64,000 bases of DNA from Lineus longissimus. Taxonomy: Eukaryota > Nemertea > Pilidiophora > Heteronemertea > Lineidae. Below are positions 13,111 through 24,734 of this stretch, in pieces. The notes below the pieces were generated by a model. That model saw nothing but the letters and a program-made list of their open reading frames with translations, ran no database searches and was not told where the DNA came from. The stretch lies in contig NC_088318.1 in NCBI RefSeq assembly GCF_910592395.1, forward strand, positions 12,092,349 through 12,156,348. Reading direction: 5' to 3'. The position numbers were made by a program, and so were the translations under genes. Each line of letters opens with the position of its first letter. Position 1 is the stretch's first letter.

Positions 13111-13829
13111 ATAAATAATTGATTCCGCTGATATGATTGGTCCTGCATTTTAGAGGACGAGGTCAAGGTGAAACTATTAACCCTTAAACCCCAACCTTGC
13201 GGTAGGCTCGGGAACCAAGCTGTACAGGCGCTGCCCGCTGGAACACGAGGCCGCTTGTCAATCCCGTTTGACATTGTCAGATCTGACTATACGTGTATAG
13301 TGTTGGCATGAAGACTGTGGAAGATGTAAGTAACACGATGATTGTCAGATTTGATACGTTTTGAATCATAAAAATGCAGTTGGTAGCATCTTTGTAGAGT
13401 GGCCTAGTATCAGTGAAGAAAACGGTACGTGGAGACCCACTGCCGATGTTATGTATAGCTAGCTACTGCGCGCGATAGCTAGCTATACATAACATCGGCA
13501 GTGGGTCTCCACGTACCGTTTTCTTCACTGATACTAGGCCACTCTACAAAGATGCTACCAACTGCATTTTTATGATTCAAAACGTATCAAATCTGACAAT
13601 CATCGTGTTACTTACATCTTCCACAGTCTTCATGCCAACACTATACACGTATAGTCAGATCTGACAATGTCAAACGGGATTGACAAGCGGCCTCGTGTTC
13701 CAGCGGGCAGCGCCTGTACAGCTTGGTTCCCGAGCCTACCGCAAGGTTGGGGTTTAAGGGTTAATAGTTTCACCTTGACCTCGTCCTCTAAAATGCAGGA
13801 CCAATCATATCAGCGGAATCAATTATTTA

Positions 13830-14622
13830 TTTCCGCGGAGAAAATACTTAATTCCGTGGAGAAAAGTATTTATTTCCGTGGAGAAAATACTTAATTCCGT
13901 GGAGAAAAGTATTTATTTCCGTGGAGAAAAGTATTTATTTCCGTGGAGATAAATGTTATTTCCGCGGAGAAAATACTTAATTCCGTGGAGAAAAGTATTT
14001 ATTTCCGTGGAGATAAATGTTATTTCCGCGGAGAAAATACTTAATTCCGTGGAGAAAAGTATTTATTTCCGTGGAGAAAAGTATTTATTTCCGTGGAGAT
14101 AAATGTTATTTCCGTGGAGAAAATACTTAATTCCGTGGAGAAAAGTATTTATTTCCGTGGAGAAAAGTATTTATTTCCGTGGAGATAAATGTTATTTCCG
14201 CGGAGAAAATACTTAATTCCGTGGAGAAAAGTATTTATTTCCGTGGAGAAAAGTATTTATTTCCGTGGAGATAAATGTTATTTCCGCGGAGAAAATACTT
14301 AATTCCGTGGAGAAAAGTATTTATTTCCGTGGAGAAAAGTATTTATTTCCGTGGAGATAAATGTTATTTCCGTGGAGAAAAATATTTATTTCCGTGGAGA
14401 AAAGTATTTATTTCCGTGGAGATAAATGTTATTTCCGTGGAGATAAATGTTATTTCCGTGGAGAAAAGTATTTATTTCCGTGGAGAAAAGTATTTATTTC
14501 CGTGGAGATAAATGTTATTTCCGTGGAGATAAATGTTATTTCCGTGGAGAAAAGTATTTATTTCCGTGGAGAAAATACTTAATTCCGTGGAGAAAATACT
14601 TAATTCCGTGGAGAAAATTCGA
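13830..14622. repeat. Right-arm minisatellite of the fold-back element
   Basis: Reverse-complement version of the left array: about 37 units around TTATTTCCGTGGAG, with the same variants including CCGCGGAG. It is shorter and its variant order differs, so the arms have evolved independently by unit gain and loss. Confidence 0.85.
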
Positions 14623-14978
14623 GAAAAAAAAATCGTATTTGAATCTAAAAAAAAACATGATGTCCCTAATGGGCCACCGTAGCTCCGAGATTGCAGAGTC
14701 CTTGCAACCAGGTCTAACGATCAAGACCGCCTGATACGAAGGTGGCGATTGGACTTGGAGTAAGACAACGCAGGTAACCTTGGTACCGCTGGAGAGACCC
14801 ATTCAAGTTGGATAATTGGTATCGAGGTGGCAGCACTAACAAGCGTGGTTGGAATATTCAAAGGCCATGATATTCAAGCACCACCTCACTACGCCGGAGT
14901 ATGCGTAGCGATTTCAACACTGATGGGGCAGTCTCGTCATTCTAATTTATTCATGCTTTCTCATGGGGGCACGGACGT

Positions 14979-15003
14979 GGCCGGTCTACTGCGTCCGCAG
15001 TGT
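14979..15003 (+). repeat. SINE-like module GGCCGGTCYACTGCGTCC, copy 1
   Basis: The module GGCCGGTCTACTGCGTCC followed by GCAGTGT recurs at 21081-21108, 28336-28361 and 29558-29583, always on the plus strand. It probably belongs to a short retroelement whose full extent I cannot define. Confidence 0.5.
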
Positions 15004-15309
15004 TGGTGCTTTAGTGGAGTGTCACCACTTGTTCCGCTCTTTGGCCTCTAGACATGTTTTCAAAAAACAATTTGTCTTTGGCTATATTTCACCTCCCTGG
15101 CCATCAAATGAATCAAAGGCGCTATAAGCAACTACCTAAATGCTCGTGTTCATTGTGGCGCAGGGTCCGGTTGCTCATTCAGCGGGCGTTAGAAGTAACG
15201 TTGGCGTTAAGCCCTAACGGTACTATTGTCTAAATGAAATTTACTGAAGAAGATATAACGCTCAGTTCAGCTTGCGCTAGAGTTTGTTTCGAACGCCGAT
15301 TGAGCAGTT

Positions 15310-15560
15310 TTAACGTGTTCAGTTTTTGGCCCCCTGGTGACAAAGATAAGTATCAGATCGGACCGAAATTCAGTGTCAGAGGTCAACGACCTGAAGGGGG
15401 TCATACGTAATAAGTTTCAAGCTCCTAGATCTAGTGGTTAAGTAATAGGCCCGTAAAAAGCCACTGTCTTGTGAATTGTTCACCGATGACGACGACGACG
15501 GACGATGGATACCGTAGTATTGTATAGACTCACTATTATACCGGTGAGCCAAAAAGCAAC
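15310..15560 (+). repeat. Dispersed repeat with GACGACGG tail and GGTGAGCCAAAAA end
   Basis: It carries the TTTGGCCCCCTGGTG box, the CAGATCGGACCGAAATT block seen at 385-410, a GACGACGACGACGGACG run, and a terminal hairpin-like CTCACTATTATACCGGTGAG. This is the most complete copy of the family seen at 1-440 and 2270-2540. Confidence 0.6.
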
Positions 15561-17994
15561 CCTATAGTCTTTTCTGGACAAGAGCTGAATCCATGCAAAC
15601 CAAATCAATGATTTATTAATGTTTCTGATTACATTGCTATGGTTACAGTTCCTTAGAATCTACTTCAACGCGTTGGTTACCAAGGACGCCTACATGGTTT
15701 ATATTGCCTGGCCTACAAGTCGAATGCGCTCCTTGATGCAATTGAAAAATCAAGATTATTGCACGACTACTCATCCGTTTTCCTAAAGCCCATTTTTGAT
15801 ATAATCATGTCGTTGCTATAAAACTCTCGAGGCAGTACATTCGTCATCTCAATTGAGTCTTCTTAGCGGAAGGACGAGGCCAATGCACTGTGTTCTATCC
15901 AAGCGGTCACTAATCCGTTATTGACCAGTCAGAATGGAACTGCCACCGACATGCACATGCTGTCTCAATCTCGCCCAAACAAATCCGAATCCCCTTTTTG
16001 GAGAGAGTATGGAGGGCGATCTCAGAGCCTTGTATGTCCAGATGGTTTTCACTCGTTGTCACATAAAGTGCTTCGAAGATAACCGAAATTAACGATGGCA
16101 TTGCGCACCACGGTATCAACTGTCTTGATGTCGTTCGCTCTTAACTTGAGAAAATCCATCCTGAACCTCAGGCCAATACACGGCAATAACGACCGAGCGT
16201 GTGCGACTGGAGGAGGATACGACTGACTCTGGATTTTCGAGGATGGGGCAAATCTAGCAGGGAACTGTTATTAGTATCTGATTGGCTGTCATATTTGTTA
16301 CGTCATGCATGACTTTGTGATACTGCAAATCAATACTGCTATCAGAGCTGTGTCATGACCGCCGTGTTATATGCGGTTTTACGTTGGTACGCCTTTGTTG
16401 AAGGTGCAGAATCCGCCAGACTGACCGAATGCGCTTACAACACCTGGTGTATCGATGTTTACTGACGAGATTGGCAATATCGATATAAATCAGATCGAAA
16501 TAAAATGCCAACAATGGTCCAATAATGTCGTCGCCGAAGAGTTTCCCAATAATTCTGCAGCAGGGAATACTGGTAGTATAATCTCATGACGCGCAACAGC
16601 AGTGTGTGACCCTGCTGCAGCGTGCAATTATATCATCATATCATCAGCTATTCTCACTTGTGCAATGGACGACAACTCTAGCAGATCATGCGACGACTGA
16701 GAACACTCAGTCTCATGGGCGTGAGAAAGGAACGGCAGAAGTGCCAACGACCACCTTTTCGGGAAAATCTTACGAGTAAACTATCTTAAAAGTGGAATTT
16801 CTACGGGGAGGCTTTCGAGACACATCAATGGCAACGTTGTTCAGCGCCCTTTAATTAAAAGTCCCCTTTAGGACTTGTTAAACAGAGTGAATTTTATTCT
16901 TGTTACACCTAGCAAATAGATATTAACCCACACAGGTCCGAAATGGAGGAATGATTCTCTTGCAGAGGCGAATGAATGCTGCCGAAGGAATTCAACCCAT
17001 GAAGAATCTTTGACCTACATTTGAAAGCAATGTAGAATAAAGTGGGCATCGAACTCGGCAAAATGCTATTGATAGAGACCTACTTTGGCCAAAACGATAT
17101 GTCGGGTTTTGTTAAATCTAGGGCCCAGAATACTGCCGAGTCTTAGAAATATATTTCCTTTCATCTGTGCTGTTTTGAACAGAAACGGGAGCAGTGTACT
17201 AGTCAACATTACTGAACATGCAATGTGGAAGACAATAAGGGGACCGTTGATGGAGAAGGGGGATTTCTTCATTAACTGGTCTAAGACATGTTCTATGTTT
17301 AAGGACTGTCATTTCGATCCAAAGATCTTTAAATTTGGAGACGCTTTCAACTTAATTGTAAACTTTTTAAATACCTCCTCCATTGCGGCCGCGGTTTTCA
17401 TTGCGACTTAGTAGAATTATCTAGTCGGATATAATAATTTGTGATGGATGATAGTTTCTATACACTCATATGCAGATCGCCGTGAAAGCGTTTAGAGATG
17501 ATAGCGCCATATAATGATATGGAGGCAATTATTCGATGTTTCGATATCTGCACATGACGTAGAAGATTGAAAAGGCCCTGAATCTCAGGATGGCTTTTTT
17601 GAGGTGAGTGGCTAACGATAAGAGCGTCATCTTCAAATGACTTTTATCGGAACGCAGCTAATTCTAATCATGGCCATACAATAAATCCATTGTCAAATCG
17701 ACAATTTTCATTTGTTGTTAACGCACCAGGCCGGTTCTCAAGCATATCAATTCTTTAAACACCAACTACTCCGCCCCGGTCGATTTGTAATTTGTCCAAA
17801 TACTCTCCATAAGAAGTGACCATATCGAAGGAAACGCTGCTTTTGGAGACTTTAATGACCGCTCTCTGTATCCGCAGAGGTCAACTGTTGATGGAAAAGA
17901 AGTGTAATGATCGCTTGCTTCAACATTCTCTCAGAATTTCACCGCAAAGAACAAAGAGGAGAGGAGAAGAAGAAGGTCAAGGAGAAGTTGAATG
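15561..17994. other. Gene-poor stretch; no supported gene
   Basis: A 108-codon plus-strand open frame at 17085-17411 starts MAKTICRVLLNLGPRILPSL. It has no domain I recognise, no splice context and no repeat match, so I do not call it a gene. Nothing else stands out. Confidence 0.4.
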
Positions 17995-17997
17995 TGC

Positions 17998-19175
17998 GTG
18001 AGGAGGACGAAGACGAGAAGGACGAGGACGAGGAGGAGGACGAGGAGGAGGACGAGGAGGAGGACGAGGAGGAGGACGAGGAGGAGGACGAGGAGGAGGA
18101 GGAGGAGGAGGAGGAGGAGGACGAGGAGGACGAGGAGGAGGACGAGGAGGAGGACGAGGAGGAGGACGAGGAGGAGGACGAGGAGGAGGACGAGGAGGAG
18201 GACGAGGAGGAGGACGAGGAGGAGGACGAGGAGGAGGACGAGGAGGAGGACGAGGAGGAGGACGAGGAGGAGGACGAGGAGGAGGACGAGGAGGAGGATG
18301 AAGACGACGAGGAGGACGAGGAGGAGGATGAAGACGACGAGGAGGACGAGGAGGAGGACGAAGACGAGAAGGACGAGGACGAGGAGGAGGACGAGGAGGA
18401 GGACGAGGAGGAGGACGAGGAGGAGGACGAGGAGGAGGACGAGGAGGAGGACGAGGAGGAGGACGAGGAGGAGGACGAGGAGGAGGACGAGGAGGAGGAC
18501 GAGGAGGAGGACGAGGAGGAGGACGAGGAGGAGGACGAGGAGGAGGACGAGGAGGAGGACGAGGAGGAGGACGAGGAGGAGGACGAGGAGGAGGACGAGG
18601 AGGAGGACGAGGAGGAGGACGAGGAGGAGGACGAGGAGGAGGACGAGGAGGAGGAGGACGAGGAGGAGGACGAGGAGGAGGACGAGGAGGAGGACGAGGA
18701 GGAGGACGAGGAGGAGGACGAGGAGGAGGACGAGGAGGAGGACGAGGAGGAGGACGAGGAGGAGGACGAGGAGGAGGACGAGGAGGAGGACGAGGAGGAG
18801 GACGAGGAGGAGGACGAGGAGGAGGACGAGGAGGAGGATGAAGACGACGAGGAGGACGAGGAGGAGGACGAAGACGAGAAGGAGGAGGACGAGGAGGAGG
18901 ACGAGGAGGAGGACGAGGAGGAGGACGAGGAGGAGGACGAGGAGGAGGACGAGGAGGAGGACGAGGAGGAGGACGAGGAGGAGGACGAGGAGGAGGACGA
19001 GGAGGAGGACGAGGAGGAGGACGAGGAGGAGGACGAGGAGGAGGACGAGGAGGAGGACGAGGAGGAGGACGAGGAGGAGGATGAAGACGACGAGGAGGAC
19101 GAGGAGGAGGACGAGGAGGAGGACGAGGAGGAGGACGAGGAGGAGGACGAGGAGGAGGACGAAGACGAGGACGAG
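17998..19175 (+). repeat. 12-bp purine minisatellite (GACGAGGAGGAG)n
   Basis: About 1.2 kb of 12-bp units with strong strand asymmetry: the plus strand is G/A-rich, broken by one C per unit. Interspersed variants such as GATGAAGACGACGAGGAC recur near 18298, 18328, 18838 and 19080, showing internal block duplications. Because 12 is a multiple of 3, three frames stay open: Asp-Glu (17907-19319), Arg-Thr (17992-19185) and, on the minus strand, Ser (17939-19204). The flanking residues of the acidic frame show no known domain. I treat it as a repeat, not a gene. Confidence 0.85.
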
Positions 19176-20084
19176 GAGAAAATGAAGAAGAAGGCTATTC
19201 TCACATCATTTCCTATACTTCGACAACGGCCCCACAGGAAGACTACGCCTTTGAGGATGACGACTGGACTGCCCTTCTTTTTCGAAGGCAGTACATGTTT
19301 TCTGCCTTCGTCGGTTTAACAGCAGATTAGTTTCAATACTAAGCTGCTATATCGTTAACGCCAGTCAGTGAGTGGAACGATGTCCTGCCAATGACAGCTA
19401 CTGTCTATCTATCATTGTTTATTGAAAACCATTGGTCCTTCATGGTTAAATACTTTTTATGTCCATCCAACATTTTCACCTTCTCTTAAACGTGCATTCT
19501 TGTACAATTATGAGCTTTATACATTCTGATCCAAGTACTCTTGTCGTGGAACAGACCAATTCAGCTATGAATAGTGCTGGAATGTCTACGAGTTCATGTC
19601 GATTTATGATTAGATTAAAGGTCACGTTAATTATACGCTGTTCGACCGCCTTGTTTATTGCCCGATTTCTTATTGTTGGACAGGGGTCGTTTCGAACCTC
19701 CATTGGATTCTCTCATACTCCGGCGGAGTGATTGTATATTGTGGTGAGGCTTGAACTATTATGTCTGCTTTGGAGAATGTAGTTGGTCACATGACAAGAC
19801 CATCTCCTACAGGTGGAAGTTTAAAACCAATGCTCTGTAACATGGGAAAAAAGGCAAATCGTTACGAAGACCGAACCTCCTTGTTTCTGCTTGAGCTGTC
19901 CTTTCATTAATACTATTGTTCATTATTGGCCATTCAGCTCAACATTTGAGATAGTATCTGGAAGGTGACCAAATGTATGATAAATTGGAATTTATCCCTG
20001 AATTTGTCAATCAAATCAAAATTGATCCATTAACGAAATGCTCACGACTTCATCTATACTGTCTCGAGTCTCACGCCGATATGT

Positions 20085-20150
20085 GGCGTTCGAACTAAGG
20101 ACCTCTTGACCCCTGGTCTAGAGTCCGAGCCACGCCCTTTCTCATTGGAA
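20085..20150 (-). repeat. tRNA-derived SINE head
   Basis: On the minus strand there is a box-A-like GTGGCTCGGACTCTAGACC and a box-B-like AGTTCGAACGCC at tRNA-like spacing, but there is no complete cloverleaf. The segment AGAGTCCGAGCCACGCCC (plus) also resembles 20948-20970. Confidence 0.55.
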
Positions 20151-20934
20151 GAGGAATGGGGCGAAAACCATTCCGAAGTGAACTTGTACGTTAATATAGT
20201 GCGCATGCTATATGCTTGGAATATGCTCTTTTACTGTTGTTTGCGTACGCTTTGCATATTTTAAAATCAACATCAAATGAATATTTGTATGAAAGTCAGG
20301 CTGGGGCAGTCCGATCAGAAGTATTGCCATTTGTTGATCAAACAGTAAGAAAAACTATAATGGCTTTTGCCATAAATCGTTTCACCAAGTCAAGGCGTGG
20401 AGAGTGCATTCCACCCTAAATAATAACCATGCAAATCATATGTCCTGCATATCGTTTTGTTCAAGTCATTGGTCCTAATCTGGTTGAGACACAGCAAGGT
20501 GTTGAGCAGAGAAATCAAAATATATCAGTCATGTTTTACCAATTGCCTTTTATTCGCTATGTTGACACATCGACTTGAGTTAAATTCATTTCAAATCTCA
20601 CTCCTCTAAGCCCGCTTCTAAGTCTGTTGAACTCCATACATTGGTCTATCGAAATAAATGGCACCGCGTACTTGGGTAAGGAATGCAAAAAACCTTTCCT
20701 TTAAGTTTGTGGAGAGAGGTGATATGAGTCATCACATTTTGGACAAAGTTTTGGCTGGTGTTAAATGCATTTGAAAGCACTTCGCCAATCAAACTTTGAT
20801 GTGATGTGCCAATATATACAAACCGCATTACAAAACAAGTGATATCATATGCCCATAAACCATGCAAGACTGCCTTAACCCAAAAGAGATAGGCCAAGGT
20901 GCACTGAAAGCAGTCAGAAAATCCACAAAAGATT

Positions 20935-20985
20935 TAGAGTACCTGGTAGACGTCCGAGCTACCTGCCCTTTCTCATAAATCCCCA
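20935..20985 (-). repeat. Truncated tRNA-derived SINE head
   Basis: The minus strand reads GGTAGCTCGGACGTCTACCA, very like a tRNA D-arm with box A, and shares the neighbouring GAGAAAGGGC with the element at 20085-20150. Box B is not evident. Confidence 0.45.
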
Positions 20986-21080
20986 TTGTGCCCATCGATA
21001 TTGAAAACCAGGCTTTATCTAGACTCCCACGGCAATCCATTGCGTCATCCTATAATGTGATTTCTCGAGCGTCAGCACTA

Positions 21081-21108
21081 GGCCGGTCCACTGCGTCCGG
21101 AGTGTAGG
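21081..21108 (+). repeat. SINE-like module GGCCGGTCYACTGCGTCC, copy 2
   Basis: GGCCGGTCCACTGCGTCC followed by GGAGTGTAGG; same module as 14979-15003 and 29558-29583. Confidence 0.5.
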
Positions 21109-22363
21109 CTTTATCATGCTTTTAATATAATTTCTTGAGGTTTCACGTTGGCCTGAATGCATTTTCTGAATTGAAATGATATGCTGGGTCAATTCATGTA
21201 TTGACATACACGAAATTCTAATGGAAAATCAGTTTAGCTTGTAGCATGAAAAATGTATTATTCGACTATGTCTCGAAAATCCGTGAACGGCGCAATGGAA
21301 GCCGACTCGGCGTTGGCACAGCCGTAAAATATTTGTGTTCGGAAGTCCAAAATCTAAATTTTTCTTACTTGAATCATTTGTAGGGTGTTAAAGCCCCTTA
21401 ACACGCCATCTTAGAAGAATGCGTGATTTGGCGAAGGTTCTTCTCAAATAAAACATTGAAAGTATAATCCCCGAAGAAAGAAAAGTGCGAAACCGATGAC
21501 GACATTTCAAAGCAACCGGTGAAACTGGTAACTGGGACCTTAGAATAACCAGGGGGACAAGGTTGTCTCAACTGCCGAATTTCATTCCACCTTCAGATGA
21601 CAATATTTTATTTGTTCCTGAGTTGTTTTTTTCATGAATTTTTCACAGAATGGGTTTTAAAGCGATTGGAAGGAAAGCGTTGTACTATGGAAAGGAACAA
21701 CGGTTTTTCAGTATAGGTACGTTTACCTATAGATTGCTTTACATTGACATAGCACGATGTAGCAGAATTCTTTGCTTCTGTTTATTAGAGCGAGTATACT
21801 CTCGACTCGTGGGTAGAGATGCAGTAAACATAAGCAGAGCGCAAAAAAACTATGCTGTCACCGGTATAGACGTCATGTCATGTGCACAGGATATTCTTTT
21901 CAAATATATAGGCCTATTATTGAAAATGTGGGGGAACTGCAACTGACTTTGTGAATCTACCGCAACAGCTTAAGATTGATGGTAACTATCACCGAAAAAC
22001 GGACAAGAATAAAGCATTTATGCAGCAGTTTATTGGTGAGGGAGTTTCCCTGCGGGTCTGCTTTGAGTTTGATTAATTTCGCTGTAAGGTATTTGCTTGG
22101 TAATTGTAACTGACCCCAAAGCCTTTGGAACTTAATGATTCCTCAGATGTGCAATACTGTACACATATTATACATAAATGTTCATCGCCACGAATATACA
22201 GGCCTAAATCAGCCAACCGTGTAATATTGTAATGACATCTGTCAGCGACATGGTGCACTTTAATATGATCCTTCTTGCTCCTGTCAACGTTCTCCCTTTA
22301 AAAAGCTGAAAATGGCTAAAGTTGGCTAACTAAACAACTTCTTAGCCAAAAAATCATACGTAC

Positions 22364-22499
22364 CGAGAAGTAGCAGACGATGCGTCTGTTTATAACTTTG
22401 TCTATCCTTCTCCAGTTGTTTCTCGATCTGTTTACTCCTATCCTTCTGTTCTTTGGTGAGCCCGTCATCAGCTCCACCCCCACCTCCAAAGCATCCCAT
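22364..22499 (-). CDS. Alternative or paralogous Gs-type G-alpha first exon
   Basis: The exon encodes 45 complete codons beginning MGCFGGGGGADDGLTKEQ, with a strong start context (GAGCCATGG). It has a G-alpha amino-terminal helix (KQIEKQLEKDRQSYK) and the Gs-specific end QTHRLLLL. It stops at G|GTACGT, splitting the P-loop glycine codon after its first base exactly as the exon at 9940-10072 does. MGC predicts lipid anchoring. No P-loop exon was seen between here and 10.1 kb, so the simplest reading is an alternative promoter and first exon spliced to exon 2 at 9739-9811, over an intron of about 12.5 kb. A separate paralogue whose later exons I missed remains possible. The exon itself is confident; its splice partner is inferred. 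Confidence 0.85.
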
Positions 22500-24508
22500 G
22501 GCTCAGGCGAGCAGACGACAGATTTATCAAAGAAGATCGCCGCGCCCGAACTTTCCGGCGCTCAAAGAATCCAGCTGTTCCCGGTTGTGTATGATTCTTT
22601 TTTTCCCTGAATAAAGTGCTTAGTCTTTAAGCTAAGACTCGGATTCCAAAAGGCTGAATTGTTGGTTATTCCTATTTTTCATTCCAATATCTCGAAAAAG
22701 CCACAGTCCTCGTCTACTCGCTTGGCAGACTGAATTCCAGCGAACGCGCGCTACCACTGCTCCGATCTTATGCCTTTGAAAGCGTGCCAAGGTTCTTAGC
22801 AACGCAAAGCCATGTCAATGGTCGATCTAGTGCGTCTCTTGTACTGAGAAAGGCGCACCTGTCCGATCATGCATATGGATATTACTGATATTACTTGCTT
22901 ATTATTTATCTATATTTGTTTGAGTGACGCGGAGAATAATGGAACAAATTCGTTTTCTCATGAAGAAGGTCATTTGATATAGAACGATAGCTCATGATGT
23001 ACCATCATCGTCATACCTGCATACCAGGGGGTTTTCAATACACTCCGCCCCTCGATATGACAAACAAACGGTTTCTGGCCAGGTATCTCGCCCCCCGCCC
23101 AAGCGTGATTCTATGGTTTATCGCCATTTACGTCAAGACGTTAATTCCCATTAATATAGATTTATATAAAATGGCGATATAACGCACACTCTTCTCACGA
23201 CGAGCAACGTTGGAGTGGATCCAAATTTTAAACAACCACACATCACAACAACAGTGCCCAGCATTACTCAGCCCGTTACTGCAAAGTCGTTATGGTAGCT
23301 GAGAAATCTAATGAGTTTGGGGTTAACTGCAATGATATAGAGTTCAACACGTTTAAGGAACCTAATGTCTCACTCCGGCGGTTAGGGTGGAGGTTCTAAT
23401 GTCTCCGCAAAAGGGGCTCGAACTTATTTGCTTCCCCACCACCAGGTGCACCTTATATAAAAGTGCCTTCCTGAACCTCATGGTATTGTAGCCTACTCCC
23501 TCTAAATGTAACCGAGGCCATAAGATGCAAAAACCTTGGTGGTCAAGATGTAGATAGAAATGACTGTGGGTTGAATTAAGAATTGTTGACGTAGAACTGC
23601 TCGCTACGTAATCACCTCAACGCATCTAACGTGCCTCGTTACGTATCCATGTGAGTAGAAAGATCTCAATCTCACTATAATAGTACTACATGGCCGTTAC
23701 GCTGGACGGTGATTAGATGTGCTTCGCCGCCTGCAATAATGCTGCATCGTTCGAAAACTCATCCTTCGATTTCAGGGCGTGCAAATAATGAATGCTCCCT
23801 GAGATCGACTCGCCATCTATCAGACAGTTTAGAAAGCTGAGGACAGAACTTGAATGTCCGCATGGTCAACATCATAAGTCCTCAGGATGCTGAATCAAGG
23901 GTCAGTAAGGGGTCAAAAATTGTAAAATGTTATTGAAGGGTTAAGGCAGTAGAAGGAAAAGGAATCCACCGAGGTCCCGTTGTCTCTTCGAGATCTCTTT
24001 GAAGTTCTTGCTCCCTCTTCTGCATGAACCCTGTTTTGACCCTCTTGATTCTCTTGCGCCCTCTACTGCCTGAACCCTTTTACAATGTTTTGACCCTAAC
24101 TGACACTTGATTCAGTGGCCTGTGTTTGGAGATTGGAAGGGTCGCACCACTGGCGAGGAATTTGAGGAATTGAGGGTGACGCAGGCGATAGGATCCTCGC
24201 TGAGCGAGTTGTAGCCCGAAGAAATGAAACTATATACACGCCGATCAGCCTGCGTCTGTCTGTACTCGTCATAAAGGCTTTACGGCGTTTCAACGGGCAG
24301 CCCGTCAATTGTCCTAGGGACAACAATGTTTGTCTTGAACTTGAACTCCTCAAGCAATTAATTAGAACTCATTAAAAATAAAGTGAATGCCCATTTAAAA
24401 CCTTGGAGGCTGTTCTACAAGAGACGGACGCAGGTAGGCCTATGGGGTAACCATGAGGACAGAGGTATTGAATTGAATGACAGAAACAAAATATATCACA
24501 CGCCTCAC
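22500..24508. other. Interval between two G-alpha-like first exons; no exon recognised
   Basis: No P-loop exon (GESGKST) is visible on the minus strand, which argues against a complete separate gene between the two first exons. The DNA directly upstream of 22499 is C+G-rich with several CpGs (22500-22570), consistent with a promoter. Nothing else is supported. Confidence 0.4.
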
Positions 24509-24683
24509 CTAAAATCACGAGTTTCACCGGCATTCCTCGTCTCGGTATCCCAAGAAATTCGGGGATTTCTAGTCCGAAGTTGTCCGCATCGATCAAGAAG
24601 TCATAGACATCTCCCCGGCTGCTTGGGAGCACCGATAAACTTCGACTCGGTGAGACTCCGTCCGCACTCTGCCCGCAACCCAT
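24509..24683 (-). CDS. GTPase-type first exon with N-terminal MGCGQS, possibly a third G-alpha first exon
   Basis: The exon encodes 58 complete codons plus one base, beginning MGCGQSADGV in an excellent start context (ACACCATGG) and ending MPVKLVILG at TTTTAG|GTGAGG. The end matches the beta-1 strand leading into a P-loop, and the splice phase equals that of both Gs-type first exons. Joined to exon 2 (9739-9811) it would read [15 protein letters not shown], a credible G-alpha core. Unlike the other two, it lacks the charged amino-terminal helix used for G-beta-gamma binding, and instead has an acidic/hydrophobic stretch (DVYDFLIDADNFGLEIPEFL). KLVILG also starts many Rab/Ras GTPases, so an independent small GTPase is the main alternative. 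MGCGQS fits N-myristoylation and palmitoylation. Confidence 0.65.
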
Positions 24684-24734
24684 GGTGTCTTCTCCGCCAA
24701 TATAATATTATAGTCATTACAATATAACATAGCC

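Larger units (their letters stand above)
10917..14681. mobile_element. Giant fold-back element (3.8-kb near-perfect palindrome) with 6-bp target duplication
   Basis: The ends are TACGGTGGCCCATTAGGG and its reverse complement. GCTCCG flanks both sides (10911-10916 and 14682-14687), as expected for a 6-bp target-site duplication. Next inwards come T-rich/A-rich mirror segments, then long arrays of about 21-22-bp units around CTCCACGGAAATAA (left about 10985-13110, right about 13830-14622). The inner single-copy arms 13111-13465 and 13476-13830 are inverted copies. The hairpin loop is only ten bases (13466-13475). The left array is about 2.7 times the length of the right. No transposase is encoded and open frames inside merely read the repeat unit. 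It lies between the proximal and distal G-alpha first exons. Confidence 0.9.
19320..22363. other. Gene-poor stretch with SINE fragments
   Basis: No gene is recognised on either strand. tRNA-derived SINE heads lie at about 20085-20150 and 20935-20985, and a GGCCGGTCCACTGCGTCC module at 21081-21108. If the distal first exons belong to the Gs-alpha gene, this is intron. Confidence 0.45.

Noticed and set aside
10894-13274. Many overlapping minus-strand frames reading FPWRKVFISVEK-type repeats
   Set aside because: They translate the 21-22-bp minisatellite of the fold-back element; the same peptide appears in the opposite arm, as expected from a palindrome.
17085-17411. 108-codon plus-strand frame
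   Set aside because: No domain, no splice sites and no conservation evidence; length alone is within chance for AT-rich DNA.
17907-19319. 470-codon acidic open frame (with Arg-Thr and poly-Ser frames over the same interval)
   Set aside because: It follows from a 12-bp repeat with no stop codon in those frames; the unique ends show no domain and no splice context.
20085-20150. Functional tRNA gene
   Set aside because: Box A and box B resemble a tRNA, but acceptor and anticodon stems do not close, and a related truncated copy lies nearby, so a SINE head is more likely.
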